In this document: in pieces, positions 19,931-30,773 of the stretch
How positions within the stretch are numbered: position 1 is the first letter of the stretch
Layout: each line of letters starts with the position of its first letter
Assembly: GCA_963930655.1 (NCBI GenBank)
Contig: OZ005607.1
Location: 22,328,874-22,392,873 of the forward strand
Reading direction: 5' to 3'
Source of the DNA: Myrica gale
Lineage: Eukaryota > Streptophyta > Magnoliopsida > Fagales > Myricaceae
Length of the DNA stretch: 64,000 nucleotides
The notes under the pieces: model-generated
What the model saw: only the letters and a program-made list of their open reading frames with translations
Told to the model about the DNA's origin: nothing
Database searches by the model: none
Made by a program: the position numbers and the translations under genes

Positions 19931-22900
19931 TGTCACGCCCCGAACGCAGTCCCGCAGGGGACCGTGACAGCCGCGAGCAATCCCAGAGGTTAGCTCAAGC
20001 GTACTTCCTTAAACATACAGCGGAAAGAACATAGGATCGAGAGAGATACGGGCCAAAACATAAGAACATAACTCTTACATAATAGATCTTAAAGGGATTT
20101 GATATTCTTATTACATAACACAAAGGTTTTCAAAATCTAAATGACGGACCACAACGGTCAACCGTCACACCAACAAAATACATAAACATCTTTCTTCTAG
20201 GTCAGATAGTCCTCCTGACTTCCTTCACATGAGGCATCTGGAATGATACAGTTTTAAAAACGTGAGTCTAAAAAGACTCAGTAAGGGAAAAACATAACTT
20301 GAAAACATGATATTAAAACTTGAAGTTGAATGTCATGAGAGATCGTAAATCTTAATGCACATGCATGTCTCATGGTTATGCATATGCTCTTGATCGTAAA
20401 ACTTGTTCTTATTCTTGAAAATTGGCTCATGGCCCTTGAAAAGTAATTCCTTCTTGACTTGTGGGCTACTTACGCTCCATTTAACCCCTGAAGTCAGGGT
20501 TGTGCGTTCCCATCGGAACTGTCTCCTTTACCCTTGGGGACATTTCATTTGGTCGAACTAGCCCTTGAAGTGGCCCCAAGCCTGGTGGCTAGGTACGACC
20601 CTTGGAGGCCCACACCTTCTCATTGTCCTTCAGTGTGGTTGCACAGCCTCTAAGGATTTACCCAACCTTCTCGCATTCGTCCTTCGGTATGGGAGTCCAT
20701 CTTGATAGTGCGGTACCGACCAGAGCCCTTAACTGACTTGACTTTTCATAAAGCTTCTCATATATCATTGCATAAAAGTCTCTTTAGAAAATCATTCAAT
20801 GCTCGTGTCATGTCATGCTTGCTCATGTAAAGCTATGCAGTGTATCATTCCAGTTTTACAAAAATGTAAGTTTATACTTACAATTCACTTACTTCCACTT
20901 ACCTTGCTCCTCTTGAAAATGAGACGGCGCTTCGCCTACAAGCGATTCAATTACTACACTTAGATGTTTAGGAAATCAATTTCGTAGGCATACAAAGGAA
21001 ATACTTGAAATTATTAGGTTTTCCAAAAATACATATCTTGAGAGTACTATTTTGTTTACAAAAGATTATTTAACTAGTTTTTGAAAAACAAGTGAAGAAG
21101 TACAATTAAACATAGCATCAACAACTCCGATATGATTGTTAAAGGGATCACTATACAATACTCAATCAACTAGGTACACTAGTACTTCTCAAACATCAAT
21201 GATTTGAACCTATTCTGAAATCCTCGCCATCCTAACCTCAATGACTCCATAACTAAGATTAATCCACTATCCTTAATGCTAGAGCTCACAAGACTTCAAT
21301 TGAAACTCCAAATTCAACATATATGAGATTTAACAAGAGCCGCTCGAGCGCCTGTCGAGCACTGGTCGAGCGCCAACACACTGTCCAACTTCCATCAACC
21401 CTCGCTCGAGCGGCGGTTGAGCGCAAACTCTCTGTGTGAAACTTTCCCAAAGGCCGCTCGAGTACCTGTCGAGCGTTGGTCAGACGGCAAGACACTGCCC
21501 ACCATATTTCCTTAAGGCCGCTCGAGCGCCTGACGCATGCTAGTCGAGCGCGATGATACATAAAAAAAAGTGCTAAAATCTTCCTATTCCAACAACCTAA
21601 ACATGATCCTTAGGTTGATTCTACTGACCAAAGACCATTCCACACACCCTAATACATGCCTAAACGAATCTTCATATACATACCAACCCGAGGCACCCTC
21701 TTAACATAAGATGTTTAGGGTTTCTAATTCCAAACCGCTCAATCCTTAACTAGAATTCCATATCCAAGCCTCTTAGCCAACAACCATCCCATGTATGCAA
21801 ATCTAGAAGAATATGACCAAACCCACACAATATACCAACATGCATGATAATTCCTCAAGCCGAAATTTACTCAATCCTCCAATTAATCCCTTCCTCCAGA
21901 CCACAATAACCTCAACAGACCCAACCTAATCAGATCTACTCATGCATGTATATACAAGACAAAAGAGCACAAGGCACACAGCCAAAAATAACATGTCCAA
22001 CCAAAAAACCAACTCTACTTACCTTGGTGCTGAAGACAAGCTTGATTAGAGAAGAGAGCACCTAACATAAAAGTATCTAAGGTCAGAAACTATGGAGAAA
22101 AACAACTAAAACAGCACATGCAAATCAAAATCTACCTCTACCTCCAACTAAAGCACTCGACTTTCACCAAAAACTTCACTACCCTTCAGCTTTCGGTTCC
22201 TCCCACTAGAAAGGCTTCAAGGGCTGAGATAGGTGTTTAATAGGTGTTGAGATGAAGGTTTGAAGTGAGGGAAAAGGAGATGAATAGCTGCTGGAAAAAG
22301 CTTAAAGAAAACAAGGGCAAGCTTAAAGGTTGAAGTGGTTCGACCAAAGAGAGAGAACAAGCTGAAATGGTGTGTTTCTGCCAAAGGAGAAATGAGCTGA
22401 GCAAAAGAGAGATATCCGGCCGCAACAGAGGAAAACAAGCTTGAGCAAAGAGAGGTGAGCATTGGTCAAGGGAAAAGGCAAGCAAACTGAAAATGGAGAG
22501 AAGTTGATCACCAAAGAAAGAGAGCTAGGAGAGGTTAAGCAAATGAATGGAAAGAAGTGAAATGCTAGAGTGAACTGAACATGTGGTGAGGGAGAGATAT
22601 ACGGTGAAGAGTATAATACAAGAGGGTGCAAATGAATCTAGCCTAAGATGTGAGAAAAGGGGGGAGAACTTTGTTAATAATGCCTATGGCCATAGGTGCT
22701 ATGGGTGGTGACATGATCCTTGTCTTTCCACCTTTACTTCCCTTCATTTCTTTGTCTCCAAGTTAAGCCACTCACGTGAATCTCCATCTCCTAGACTATA
22801 GAAGTCTCTCTTCTTGCCCTTCACGTAAAACTCTCTTGCCATTTCACTTTCTCATCTTTTCATTTCACTTATCACAATATATAAGCACATTAGCTAATCA

Positions 22901-23249
22901 CCAACAACTTATCAACTTAACTATATCAACACCATAACTTATCTCTATGATAAACACTCTAACCTATCTCTTTGATAACCACAAGAGCTTATCTCACTAA
23001 TAAACTCTCTAGCTTATCACTTATTTAATTTCATGAATTATGGAATATAATAAGCAATGGAAAAATAGTAATAAACTGTCACTGTGATAAAGAAATTATC
23101 TCAGGAAATCTTAAAAGGAAATTTCATAATAAAGTTAATGTATCATAAACATTAAACTTAGTTCATACATTGGCCAAAAATATGGCCCCCTTGAGTTAAT
23201 TCAAACGAATACATAGGAAAATAACAAAAGCATAGTTCGGGGTCTCACA
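19931..23249 (-). mobile_element. 3.3-kb solo LTR in a Transposase_24 exon
   Basis: It is bounded by TGTCACGCCCCGAACGC on the left and GGGGTCTCACA on the right (TG...CA) and flanked by a perfect 5-bp duplication, CCTCG (19926-19930 and 23250-23254). The exon of CACTA-3 reads in frame across the empty site. It is the reverse complement of the same family as 31268-34860. No long reading frame is conserved; the C/T-rich open stretches at 22217-22631 are compositional. The family is probably Gypsy with long LTRs, but that is inference. Confidence 0.8.
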
Positions 23250-23254
23250 CCTCG

Positions 23255-24180
23255 CACCCGATGTGTGTACAATCTTCAGTTTAGCTCTATTCTCCTTGTC
23301 GATTGCACTCCTCCTCTGCATTGTACATTTACAATTATTAACACAATTAAGCAAATGGCTAAAATAAACGTTCAGATCGGAATAAAAAAAATTTAACCTG
23401 AAATTCCTCGCTCGTGAATAAATCACAAACGCGCGTCCATTCTCCCTTGTTCATATCGGGATAAGGGTGCTCTAACGCCTCTTCTTTTGAATTGAACGCT
23501 GCGTAATGTTGTAACATTCTATTTCTGTGCGTCCTGTACGTTGTGTTCATCGTTGACGTCACAGTGATGCGATCCTCGGCTCGGTTGTAATCTAGTTGGA
23601 AGTCATCTTTAACATATATAACAATTAGAAACGTAAAAAAGTTTCAACAATTAAAATTTAATAAATTATATTTACCGACACTCGGTTCATCGCATACGAT
23701 TTCACCTCATAGGGGACCCCCTTCCACTTACTCTTCGCAAATGGAACATGTTGTAGAACGAGCGCACCAATATGACTCGAGAGCATTGAGGACGTCTTGT
23801 CATCACCACCTGTACGTCCATCAGGGATATGGACGGTCATCTTTCCTCCGGTGCGAGCCTTGAGTAAGGCAAACCTGTGCGTACTACCTCGAACGTGTCT
23901 AATTTCGGACATCGCTGCAAATGAAGAACAATAAATTTAAAATTCAATTAAGCATAGAGATTTAAAAGTCATAGTGTTTAATAAAGATTGACGGGGTAAG
24001 ATACTTACACGCACAACTACGATGGGTGTCTACTGGACTGGTTGTGGTAGGGGACGATAATTCATTCCTATCCCTAAGCGAGGGACCCGATACTGCTAAT
24101 GTACCCGGAATACTCGCAGTTCGAACTGATGAATCACACCGAAGATGTTTCCCTCCCGTTGGCATGACGTTGTCCTGTGA
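23255..24180 (-). pseudogene. Transposase_24 (Ptta/En/Spm) gene of CACTA-3, 5' exons
   Basis: Minus-strand exons lie at about 24175-24010 (MPTGGKHLRCDSSV start), 23915-23680 (HVPFAKSKWKGVPYEVK), 23606-23400 (DDFQLDYNRAEDR and EALEHPYPDMNKGEW) and about 23320-23250 (KENRAKLKIVHTSGA). They are separated by introns with GT/AG borders. These are family landmarks of the Transposase_24 product, also seen in CACTA-1. The fourth exon is broken by the solo LTR. The product is presumed to bind the element's subterminal repeats. Apart from the LTR, the 5' exons are open, so this copy was active more recently than CACTA-1. Confidence 0.7.
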
Positions 24181-24204
24181 CCAAATAAATAGGTGGAATA
24201 TCAC

Positions 24205-25331
24205 TAGCTTTTAGGGGTAATCTTCAATAGCTTCCTCTTTAATAGGTGAAATATCATACGTATTTCTAGGGTTAATCTTTTGAACAATCTTCGATATTAC
24301 GTACTGCACATAATTGACCCGACCATTGGATCGAAATTTCTAATCGTATCTGTCACAATAGTAGATACAATTATGCATATTATAAACTCAAACTGTCCAT
24401 AACATAGAAAATTCAAGAATTACAACCAGTTCGTTATCTGAATTTTGTGTAATTCATAAACAGGGTCTAAGGCTACAAAATAAATGCATGACATAACAAC
24501 AAATACCGTTCGGACGAGTTTTCCAAGGAGTCCAAACCAAAAATAGAGTCCGGACTGCGATTGTCGAACAAGACAATTCTTGGACGTACAGACTCTATTT
24601 TAAGTCCAAAATCTTGTCAAGATCAACCTAAATCACAAACACTTCAATATAAACACATCACAACCAACCCCAAACTCCATTACTATCATTTTAGAACCTA
24701 AAATTTCTAAAAATACATTCTTTCAGATATTAAAATACAAGTTTTTCATCCTAAAACAATTCAATTTAAAAACCACTAACCTCAAATGCAATCCAACTTC
24801 AAATTCTAAAATAGATGCTCCTTTCACACCCTCTTCAATGAGATTGAACACCCAAATCAGCTCTTTGCTTCTCCTCGTGCTCAAATCTCTCGTTCACGTT
24901 GTTTTCCCGTTTTTCCTTCACTATCTGCAAATCTGTAACTTTCATACACTTGAACACCATTCGGACAGATAAAATTAAGTTCGGACGCATACGTGTATTA
25001 GTTTTTGAGGGAATACATGCCGCCAAAATTTCATAAATGTCTGCACGCCTATGGAACCGTCTGAACTCCATCTTATAGTTCAACACACCATTTTAGTAAT
25101 TCTCAAATGATAGCGTATGCTCATTAACATAAACATTCGGACCATAAATTGCTTTTCGAATACGTCTCCACGTTAACCCGCGTTCACACGGTGGTTTGAA
25201 TTTCAGGAGTCCCGACCGTATAAACAAGTGTTCGGACGGTTTGTTTTATATAATACGACACCGTTCAAGCTTACATTAGACAGTCCAAACGTATAAATTA
25301 ACGTTCGAACGTTGTTTGACGATTTTGATAT
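24205..25331. other. upstream and subterminal part of CACTA-3
   Basis: AT-rich sequence without a convincing gene. From about 24500 it is studded with CGTTCGGAC, GTTCGAACG and related motifs, matching the other end of the element (19050-19520). Confidence 0.5.
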
Positions 25332-26457
25332 TGTGAGTCTAATAAACAACCCAAGAGGGGGGGGTGAATTGTGTTTTTCAAAAACATATTACTTTTTCGA
25401 TAAACATGCAGATCTGAAAACTACCCCTCTTTAACAAATAAGAATGTTGATCTAAATGTGTCTAATGCTATGTCAAGTATAAACAATTAATGATAAAGCA
25501 TAAATCTCTACAAGTATGAATATGAAAGGATTAATGAGAGAGATAGAGTTAGAGAGATGACACCACAATTTTAGGTGGTTTGGCCAACACTTGCCTACCT
25601 CCACCCCCAAGCTAATGACTTCCTTAGGCTTCCTTCATTATTCTCCAATAGCAAAAACACCTTAGCTTCCGGGGTGCTAAGGAACCTGTACGCTTCAACT
25701 CTCTTCACAAATCCCAAAACCAAAGGGATTTCTTCTACTCTCACAAGTAGGACAAGTATTTACCCAACACTCAAATGTTTTATATATAATTGGTACAATA
25801 AGTAATGACTCTCTTAGCCGAATAAGCAAGTTGAAAGCTCACAACGTGTGAAATGACTCTCTAAGCCGAATTAGCAAATGAAAAGCTCAATAAAATGCAA
25901 GAGGACTAGATTCTTCAATGAAACCTAAAGTTTTGTAAGTAGGAGCACAAACTTTCGTGGTAGATTCGGTCTTCCCTCTTCTTCAAAGAACTTTCTCTCT
26001 TTAGAAGTTAGGGCAAAGTGAACTTGCAAGTGTTGTCTTTTCTTCAAGAAATACCTCTCTCTTTGGAGGCTAGGTCATCAATGATGAGTAAGAGAAGAGG
26101 ATTTAACAATGGAGCTTTGTTCTTGAACAAATCAGCAAGTGAAAAGCGCTGGATCTTGCTTTCTCTCTCTATCGGAGGTAGTGTTTGAATAATGATGCAA
26201 GTCCCCATCTTTCTCTCTCTATCTCCTTCTATATATAGCACATAGGTCTTCAACGGTCATCAAAGCCCTTAAGAGTGTCGTTGGAGGGGTTTAAATGTCT
26301 TTTTGAACCATTTTGAATGATCTGCCATTGTTCCAGGATTTCTGTAAATTCGCGCTATGTGTGGACACATGGTCTTCTATGTGTCGACACCGTGTTTCCA
26401 TCTCTCGGAAGACAATGCAATGTGTCGACACATGTCTTTAATCTGTCGACACATTGA
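25332..26457 (-). repeat. Copia LTR fragment, minus orientation
   Basis: Read on the minus strand, it ends with CAATTCACCCCCCCCTCTTG and TAGACTCACA. It has a TATA box (complement of 26229-26238) and TGTCGACACA palindromes at its far end (26355-26455). This is the same architecture as the Copia LTR at 12133-14815. The LTR start is missing: at about 26458 it joins a Transposase_32-like gene piece. Confidence 0.65.
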
Positions 26458-27175
26458 ACACTCAGTGTGTTTTGGCGTATTTTGCACCTTATCTAGACTA
26501 CGAACGTCGATGGCAGAAGTTATTCTACCGAGTGTACGTTCGTGAGAGCACAGTACATGCTCTTACTGGGTCAGCAGACGTTGATAGATTTTCCACTGTA
26601 CATGTTCGAGCTGATTATGCATGAGGCTTGGGGAATTAAGGAATATAGTCTCCCATACGTCGTGTTTCTAACTCAGTTCCTTATTTCTCGGGGTGTTATG
26701 ATCACTACTGAGGATACTCGTAAAGGGGTTAAGAGCGCGCTGAACAAGTTCACTTTGTCCAGGAGCAGGGGCAGGAGGGGGCATTGACTCGACGGTTTGC
26801 TCGTAGAGCAGTAGCGGCCGCAGAGGTGGCAGTACGACCTTCTACATCAGCGTCAGAGGTACCTCTCGAGCCGAGAGCGCCTGCAGTGCCCCCTCCCTGG
26901 GTGGCCAAGCTATTTTCGGACCTCAACAGCCGTGTCAGGGTGCAGTCATTGGAGGAGGAGGTGAAGGAGCTCCGGAAGGCATTCGATGGGGAGTCCACTG
27001 TGACAATGCTACGCAACAAGTCGGTCGTGGCTCATATGTCAGACGTCAGCGAGCAGCTGGAAGAAATTAAGAAGACTCTCGATGATTTCAAGATGGAGGC
27101 ATATCCACAGATTATTCCCGCAGATATTCCTGATTACTTGGACACTTTCTGTGATGCTATTGCACGTTGATGTAT
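26458..27175 (+). pseudogene. Transposase_32-like gene, C-terminal exon
   Basis: Homologous to 6725-6895 and extending further. After RAQYMLLLGQQTLIDFPLYM it continues to EAWGIKEYSLPYVVFLTQFL and DTRKGVKSALNKF. A shift of frame near 26780 leads into an Arg/Ala-rich linker and a helical C-terminus with LEEEVKELRKAF and VSEQLEEIKKTLDDFK (probable coiled coil), ending in TGA at 27170. GC content is high compared with the neighbours. There is an early stop near 26490. It is the most complete C-terminus of this gene in the window. Confidence 0.6.
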
Positions 27176-29477
27176 TTTTATTTTGTTTTTTTTAAATATT
27201 TGGGACATACATTTGGATTTATGGTTTTAGTTATGTATTTGAGACATTTGTGTTTATCTATGAAAATTTAGAAACTTTGATTACATTTTAATTGTCTATT
27301 ATTTGTATTTCATGACATATACATTTATATACGTAAAATAACCAATATACCCCTTGGTCGGTAAAAGTAACGAAATAAGTAGTCGATCAAATAAGTAATA
27401 TAAGAATTTAATAATGTGACCAATATTACTATTTATTACATAATGTGAGTTTAAATGATTAGAAAGATAAAAATATATAAGTTGTGACCAATATTATTAT
27501 TTATGCATTAAATGACATTAGTAGTAATTTAATTTTAATAATTAAGTCATTTGTTACTGTTAAATCTATTTTTTGATAATTAGGAGACCGATCAGTCACG
27601 TATAAAGGATACCGATGGATCGTTAGTATGTAATGCATGCGTCATCGTTTTATACAGAACTAACGATCCATCGTGCGTTTGGAAACGATCCATCGGTGCA
27701 GTACGTCGCGTTTGGGTTCACTTACCGATCGATCTTCCGAGATGACGTCGTTGCAATGGTTAGTACCGATTGATCGTGTGGTAATAGTGTCGTTTATATT
27801 TTGCTACCGATTGATCGTTAGTATGTCATGCATGCGTCGTCGTTTTATACAGCTATAACTATTGATCGCTAGTGCGTAGCGATCCGTCGGTATTATCCGT
27901 CGTCGTTTTGGTCCTAGAGACAATCGATCGATCGTTACAATAGTTCTTCCTCTAATCTTCATTCTATTGAATAATGTGAGTTTAAATGATTAAAAATATA
28001 AAAATATATATTAACAAAGTATGTTATAATGTATTTAGATTACATAACAACATATCAAGTACATATAATTCATATTTAAGAAAGAATGTATAAGTTGTAC
28101 ATGTTGCATCATAGATGCATTATGTTATTGTTAGTATGAGTTAAGTATTAAGATGTTAGAAACTAGTGACATAACGCTTATTTAACACTGATTACAAGTC
28201 ATAAGTATGAGTTATGTATTAAGATGACATCATTGGTAATTTAATTTTAATAATTAAGTCATTTGTTAGGGTTAAATATGTTTTTTTGATAATTAGGTTG
28301 CCGATCGATTGCCTATTAAGGCGATCGATCGGTGTATAACGGTGTCATTTAATATTTTGCTACCGATGGATCGTTAGTATGTAGTGCATGCGTCGTCTTT
28401 TTATAAGAATGGACGATCGATCGCGAAATTGGAGACGATCCATCGGTGAAATTTGAGTGAGATTTTTCATGCCGAAAGGCGATCGATCGTACGACCACCG
28501 ATCGATCGACGTATGTCAAGCTTGAAATGCCAGAATGCGCAAAGGCCGTGGGCGAAAGGCAAAAAGACACCCACGGCAAGGAGAAGAGAAGAGTCGCGGA
28601 AGGAGTTATTTTTCCCTAAAAATTTGTTAAAACACCATCCTTTTAGTTGTGAGCGTTTTTAGAAGTGCTAAAGGTTAAGCCCAAGTTAAAATTCACTGGT
28701 TTTTTAACCGGGTGAATATTGGAAAATTTGGGCGACATTTTGTGAGATTTTGGTGTGAAATTGGTACGTTTTGGTCTACATTTCGTGCAAGAGGTGATGG
28801 AGTCAACATACACTACGATTTATGAATGATTTGGTTGGTTATTTGATGTTTTTCATATTTGTCCATTTGTGGGTATTGTGGAATGAATTTGTGATGATTA
28901 GAGCTTATTAGAGTATGATTAATATGTATATTAGAATTAGAATTTCATGAGGAACATTTGTGAGTGTTTTGGGCTTGGATTTGAGTGTGGGGAGGCCTGA
29001 AAAGTTGTATTTTCGATTTGGGTTTGTCACGATCGATGGTGGTTATCCGATTGATCGTCTATGTGATGACGATGGATCGTTTGTTAGTTGGACGTTCGGC
29101 GATCGATCGCCTATTTGAAGACGATCAATCTGTTTTGAACACCAATCGATCGTCTAAAGTAACGATCGATCGCGAGTTTGGGCAGATCGCTGCATTATGA
29201 TTTTTTGAGTGTTTGTTTTTATTATTGATATATGTGCAGTATTTGAGCTATATATTGAATGTTTGATTATTGAAGTGCTTGAATTCTGAAAATAAATCAT
29301 GGAGTTTGAGAAGCATGGAGGGTGAATATTAGAGTGTTTTTGACTTGTTATGTTTGAGTTTATTTTAGGGATATGCTTAATTCTTGTGTGGGTGTTTACG
29401 AATTACTTAATTCGAGTATTTTTTAGATTGGTGGCCATGAATAAGAGTTGGATTTACGAGAAAAATAGGTTTGGTGA
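27176..29477. other. non-coding internal region with palindrome clusters
   Basis: AT-rich spacer (27176-27570, 27950-28290 and 28600-29010) alternating with clusters of CGATCGATCG-type motifs (27585-27930, 28300-28510 and 29025-29170). No convincing gene. The composition matches 4940-6115 of CACTA-2, indicating a related element. Confidence 0.5.
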
Positions 29478-29870
29478 AAAGTATGTGGTTTCATGTTCTC
29501 GGCAGACGTCATTGCCGATTTCCTACTTTTCCCCAGGCCCGAGACCCCATGCTTACCAGCGGTTCCCCTGGCGGTTGAGCAGAGGACACCAGAGCAGGAC
29601 TTATGGAAGCTGATGACGGGAAAGACCTCTGTAGTGGTTGGCGGCATAATCAAGCAGAGTGAGTTCAATGTGTTTTGACTGATTTTGCACCTTATCTGGA
29701 TGACGAACGTTGATGGCAGAAGTCATTCTACCGAGTGCCCGTTCACGAGAGCTCAGTGCATGCTCTTACTGGGTCAGCAGACGGGGATAGATTTTTTGTT
29801 GTACATGTTCGAGCTGATTATGGATGAGGCTTGGGAAATTTAGGAGCATAGCCTCACATTCTGCTAAAGA
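29478..29870 (+). pseudogene. Transposase_32-like gene, middle piece (second copy)
   Basis: From 29478 the sequence is homologous to 6550-6950. It encodes FSADVIADFLLFPRPETP, LAVEQRT, GKTSVVVGGIIKQSE, a TGA, and then RAQCMLLLGQQTGIDF. It lacks the one-base deletion of the CACTA-2 copy but has its own stops near 29678 and 29840. The sequence upstream of 29478 is unrelated, so the 5' part is missing. Confidence 0.6.
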
Positions 29871-30244
29871 AGTAGGTACCACAGATGAGTTTCCCAATGT
29901 TATGTCCCTTCTGATACTTCATGGATGTTTCTTTTTATGTAGTTGTTACAATTCGTTTTGTTGTTTTATAGTATGTCGATATAATTTCATGTTTTTTATG
30001 AACTAGTTTTTAGCATCAGAGGCTGGTGAAAGTGGCTTTGATATTCAAAGGACCCTATCAACTCAACAAGAGAAATGACTGTTTTTGCAAGGGAACTGCG
30101 ACAAGTATGTTGTAAATTCTTCCATCTAAAAAACTACTCTTCGGGGTAAAAAAATGTCTTACGTGTGAATTGAGGGTTATTATCTGAAATTGGGAAACAT
30201 TCTTTTGACTCGGATAGTACCCCGACCCGATTAAGGGTTATTTC

Positions 30245-30394
30245 ATGTTTTTTGTGAACCAGTTTTTAGCATCAGAGGCTGGTGAAGTGGCTTTGATATT
30301 CAATGATCTTCAAAGCACCCTATCAACTCAACAAGAGAAATGGTTGTTTTTGCAAGGGAACTGTGACAAGTATGTTGTAAATCCTTCCATCTAA
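30245..30394 (+). CDS. 49-residue reading frame in repeat unit 2
   Basis: ATG to TAA, 49 codons, from MFFVNQFLASEAGEVALIFN through QGNCDKYVVNPSI. TTTTTAGCATCAGAGG inside it looks like a splice acceptor, so the frame may instead be a terminal exon (ASEAGEVALIF onward) duplicated in tandem with its intron. No family is recognised. Expression is not shown. The third unit holds the same frame with few changes. Confidence 0.35.
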   Translation: MFFVNQFLASEAGEVALIFNDLQSTLSTQQEKWLFLQGNCDKYVVNPSI

Positions 30395-30509
30395 AAAACT
30401 GCTATTCGGTGTAAAAAAATGTCTTACGTGTGAATTGAGGGTTGTTATCTGAAATTGAAAAACATTCTTTTGACCCGGATAGTACCCTGACCCAATTCAG
30501 GGTTATTTC

Positions 30510-30659
30510 ATGTTTTTTGTGAACCAGTTTTTAGCATCAGAGACTGGTGAAGTAGCTTTGATATTCAATGATCTTCAAAGCACCCTATCAACTCAACAAG
30601 AGAAATGGTTGTTTTTGCAAGGGAACTGTGACAAGTATGTTGTAAATTCTTCCATCTAA
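30510..30659 (+). CDS. 49-residue reading frame in repeat unit 3
   Basis: Same frame and length as in unit 2, with E-T-G for E-A-G near residue 12 and N-S-S-I at the end. It is intact although the units in the other array have decayed. Function unknown. Confidence 0.35.
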   Translation: MFFVNQFLASETGEVALIFNDLQSTLSTQQEKWLFLQGNCDKYVVNSSI

Positions 30660-30773
30660 AAAACTGCTCTTCGGTGTAAAAAAAAACGCCTGACGTGTGA
30701 ATTGAGGGTTATTATCTGAAATTGGAAAACATTCTTTTGACCCGGATAGTACCGCAACCCGATTCAATGAAAA

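Larger units (their letters stand above)
18890..25331 (-). mobile_element. CACTA-3: En/Spm-type element, coding strand minus
   Basis: The left terminus is CACTACACGAAAAAATAC (18890; an older copy at 18330). It continues into TTGTCACCC repeats and GTTCGAACG / CGTTCGGAC subterminal motifs (19050-19520 and 24500-25330). It carries a minus-strand Transposase_24 gene. It is interrupted by a 3.3-kb solo LTR (19931-23249) and cut at its coding-upstream side by a Copia LTR at 25332. Confidence 0.7.
29988..30773 (+). repeat. 264-bp tandem array, second locus (three units)
   Basis: Unit starts are at 29988, 30244 and 30509; the first unit has a small internal deletion. The same unit as at 7047-8417. 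The second and third units keep complete 49-codon reading frames. Confidence 0.9.

Noticed and set aside
22217..22631. Overlapping open frames on the minus strand rich in Phe, Leu, Ser and Pro
   Set aside because: They lie in a C/T-rich part of a solo LTR, overlap in several frames and show no family pattern. The composition explains them.
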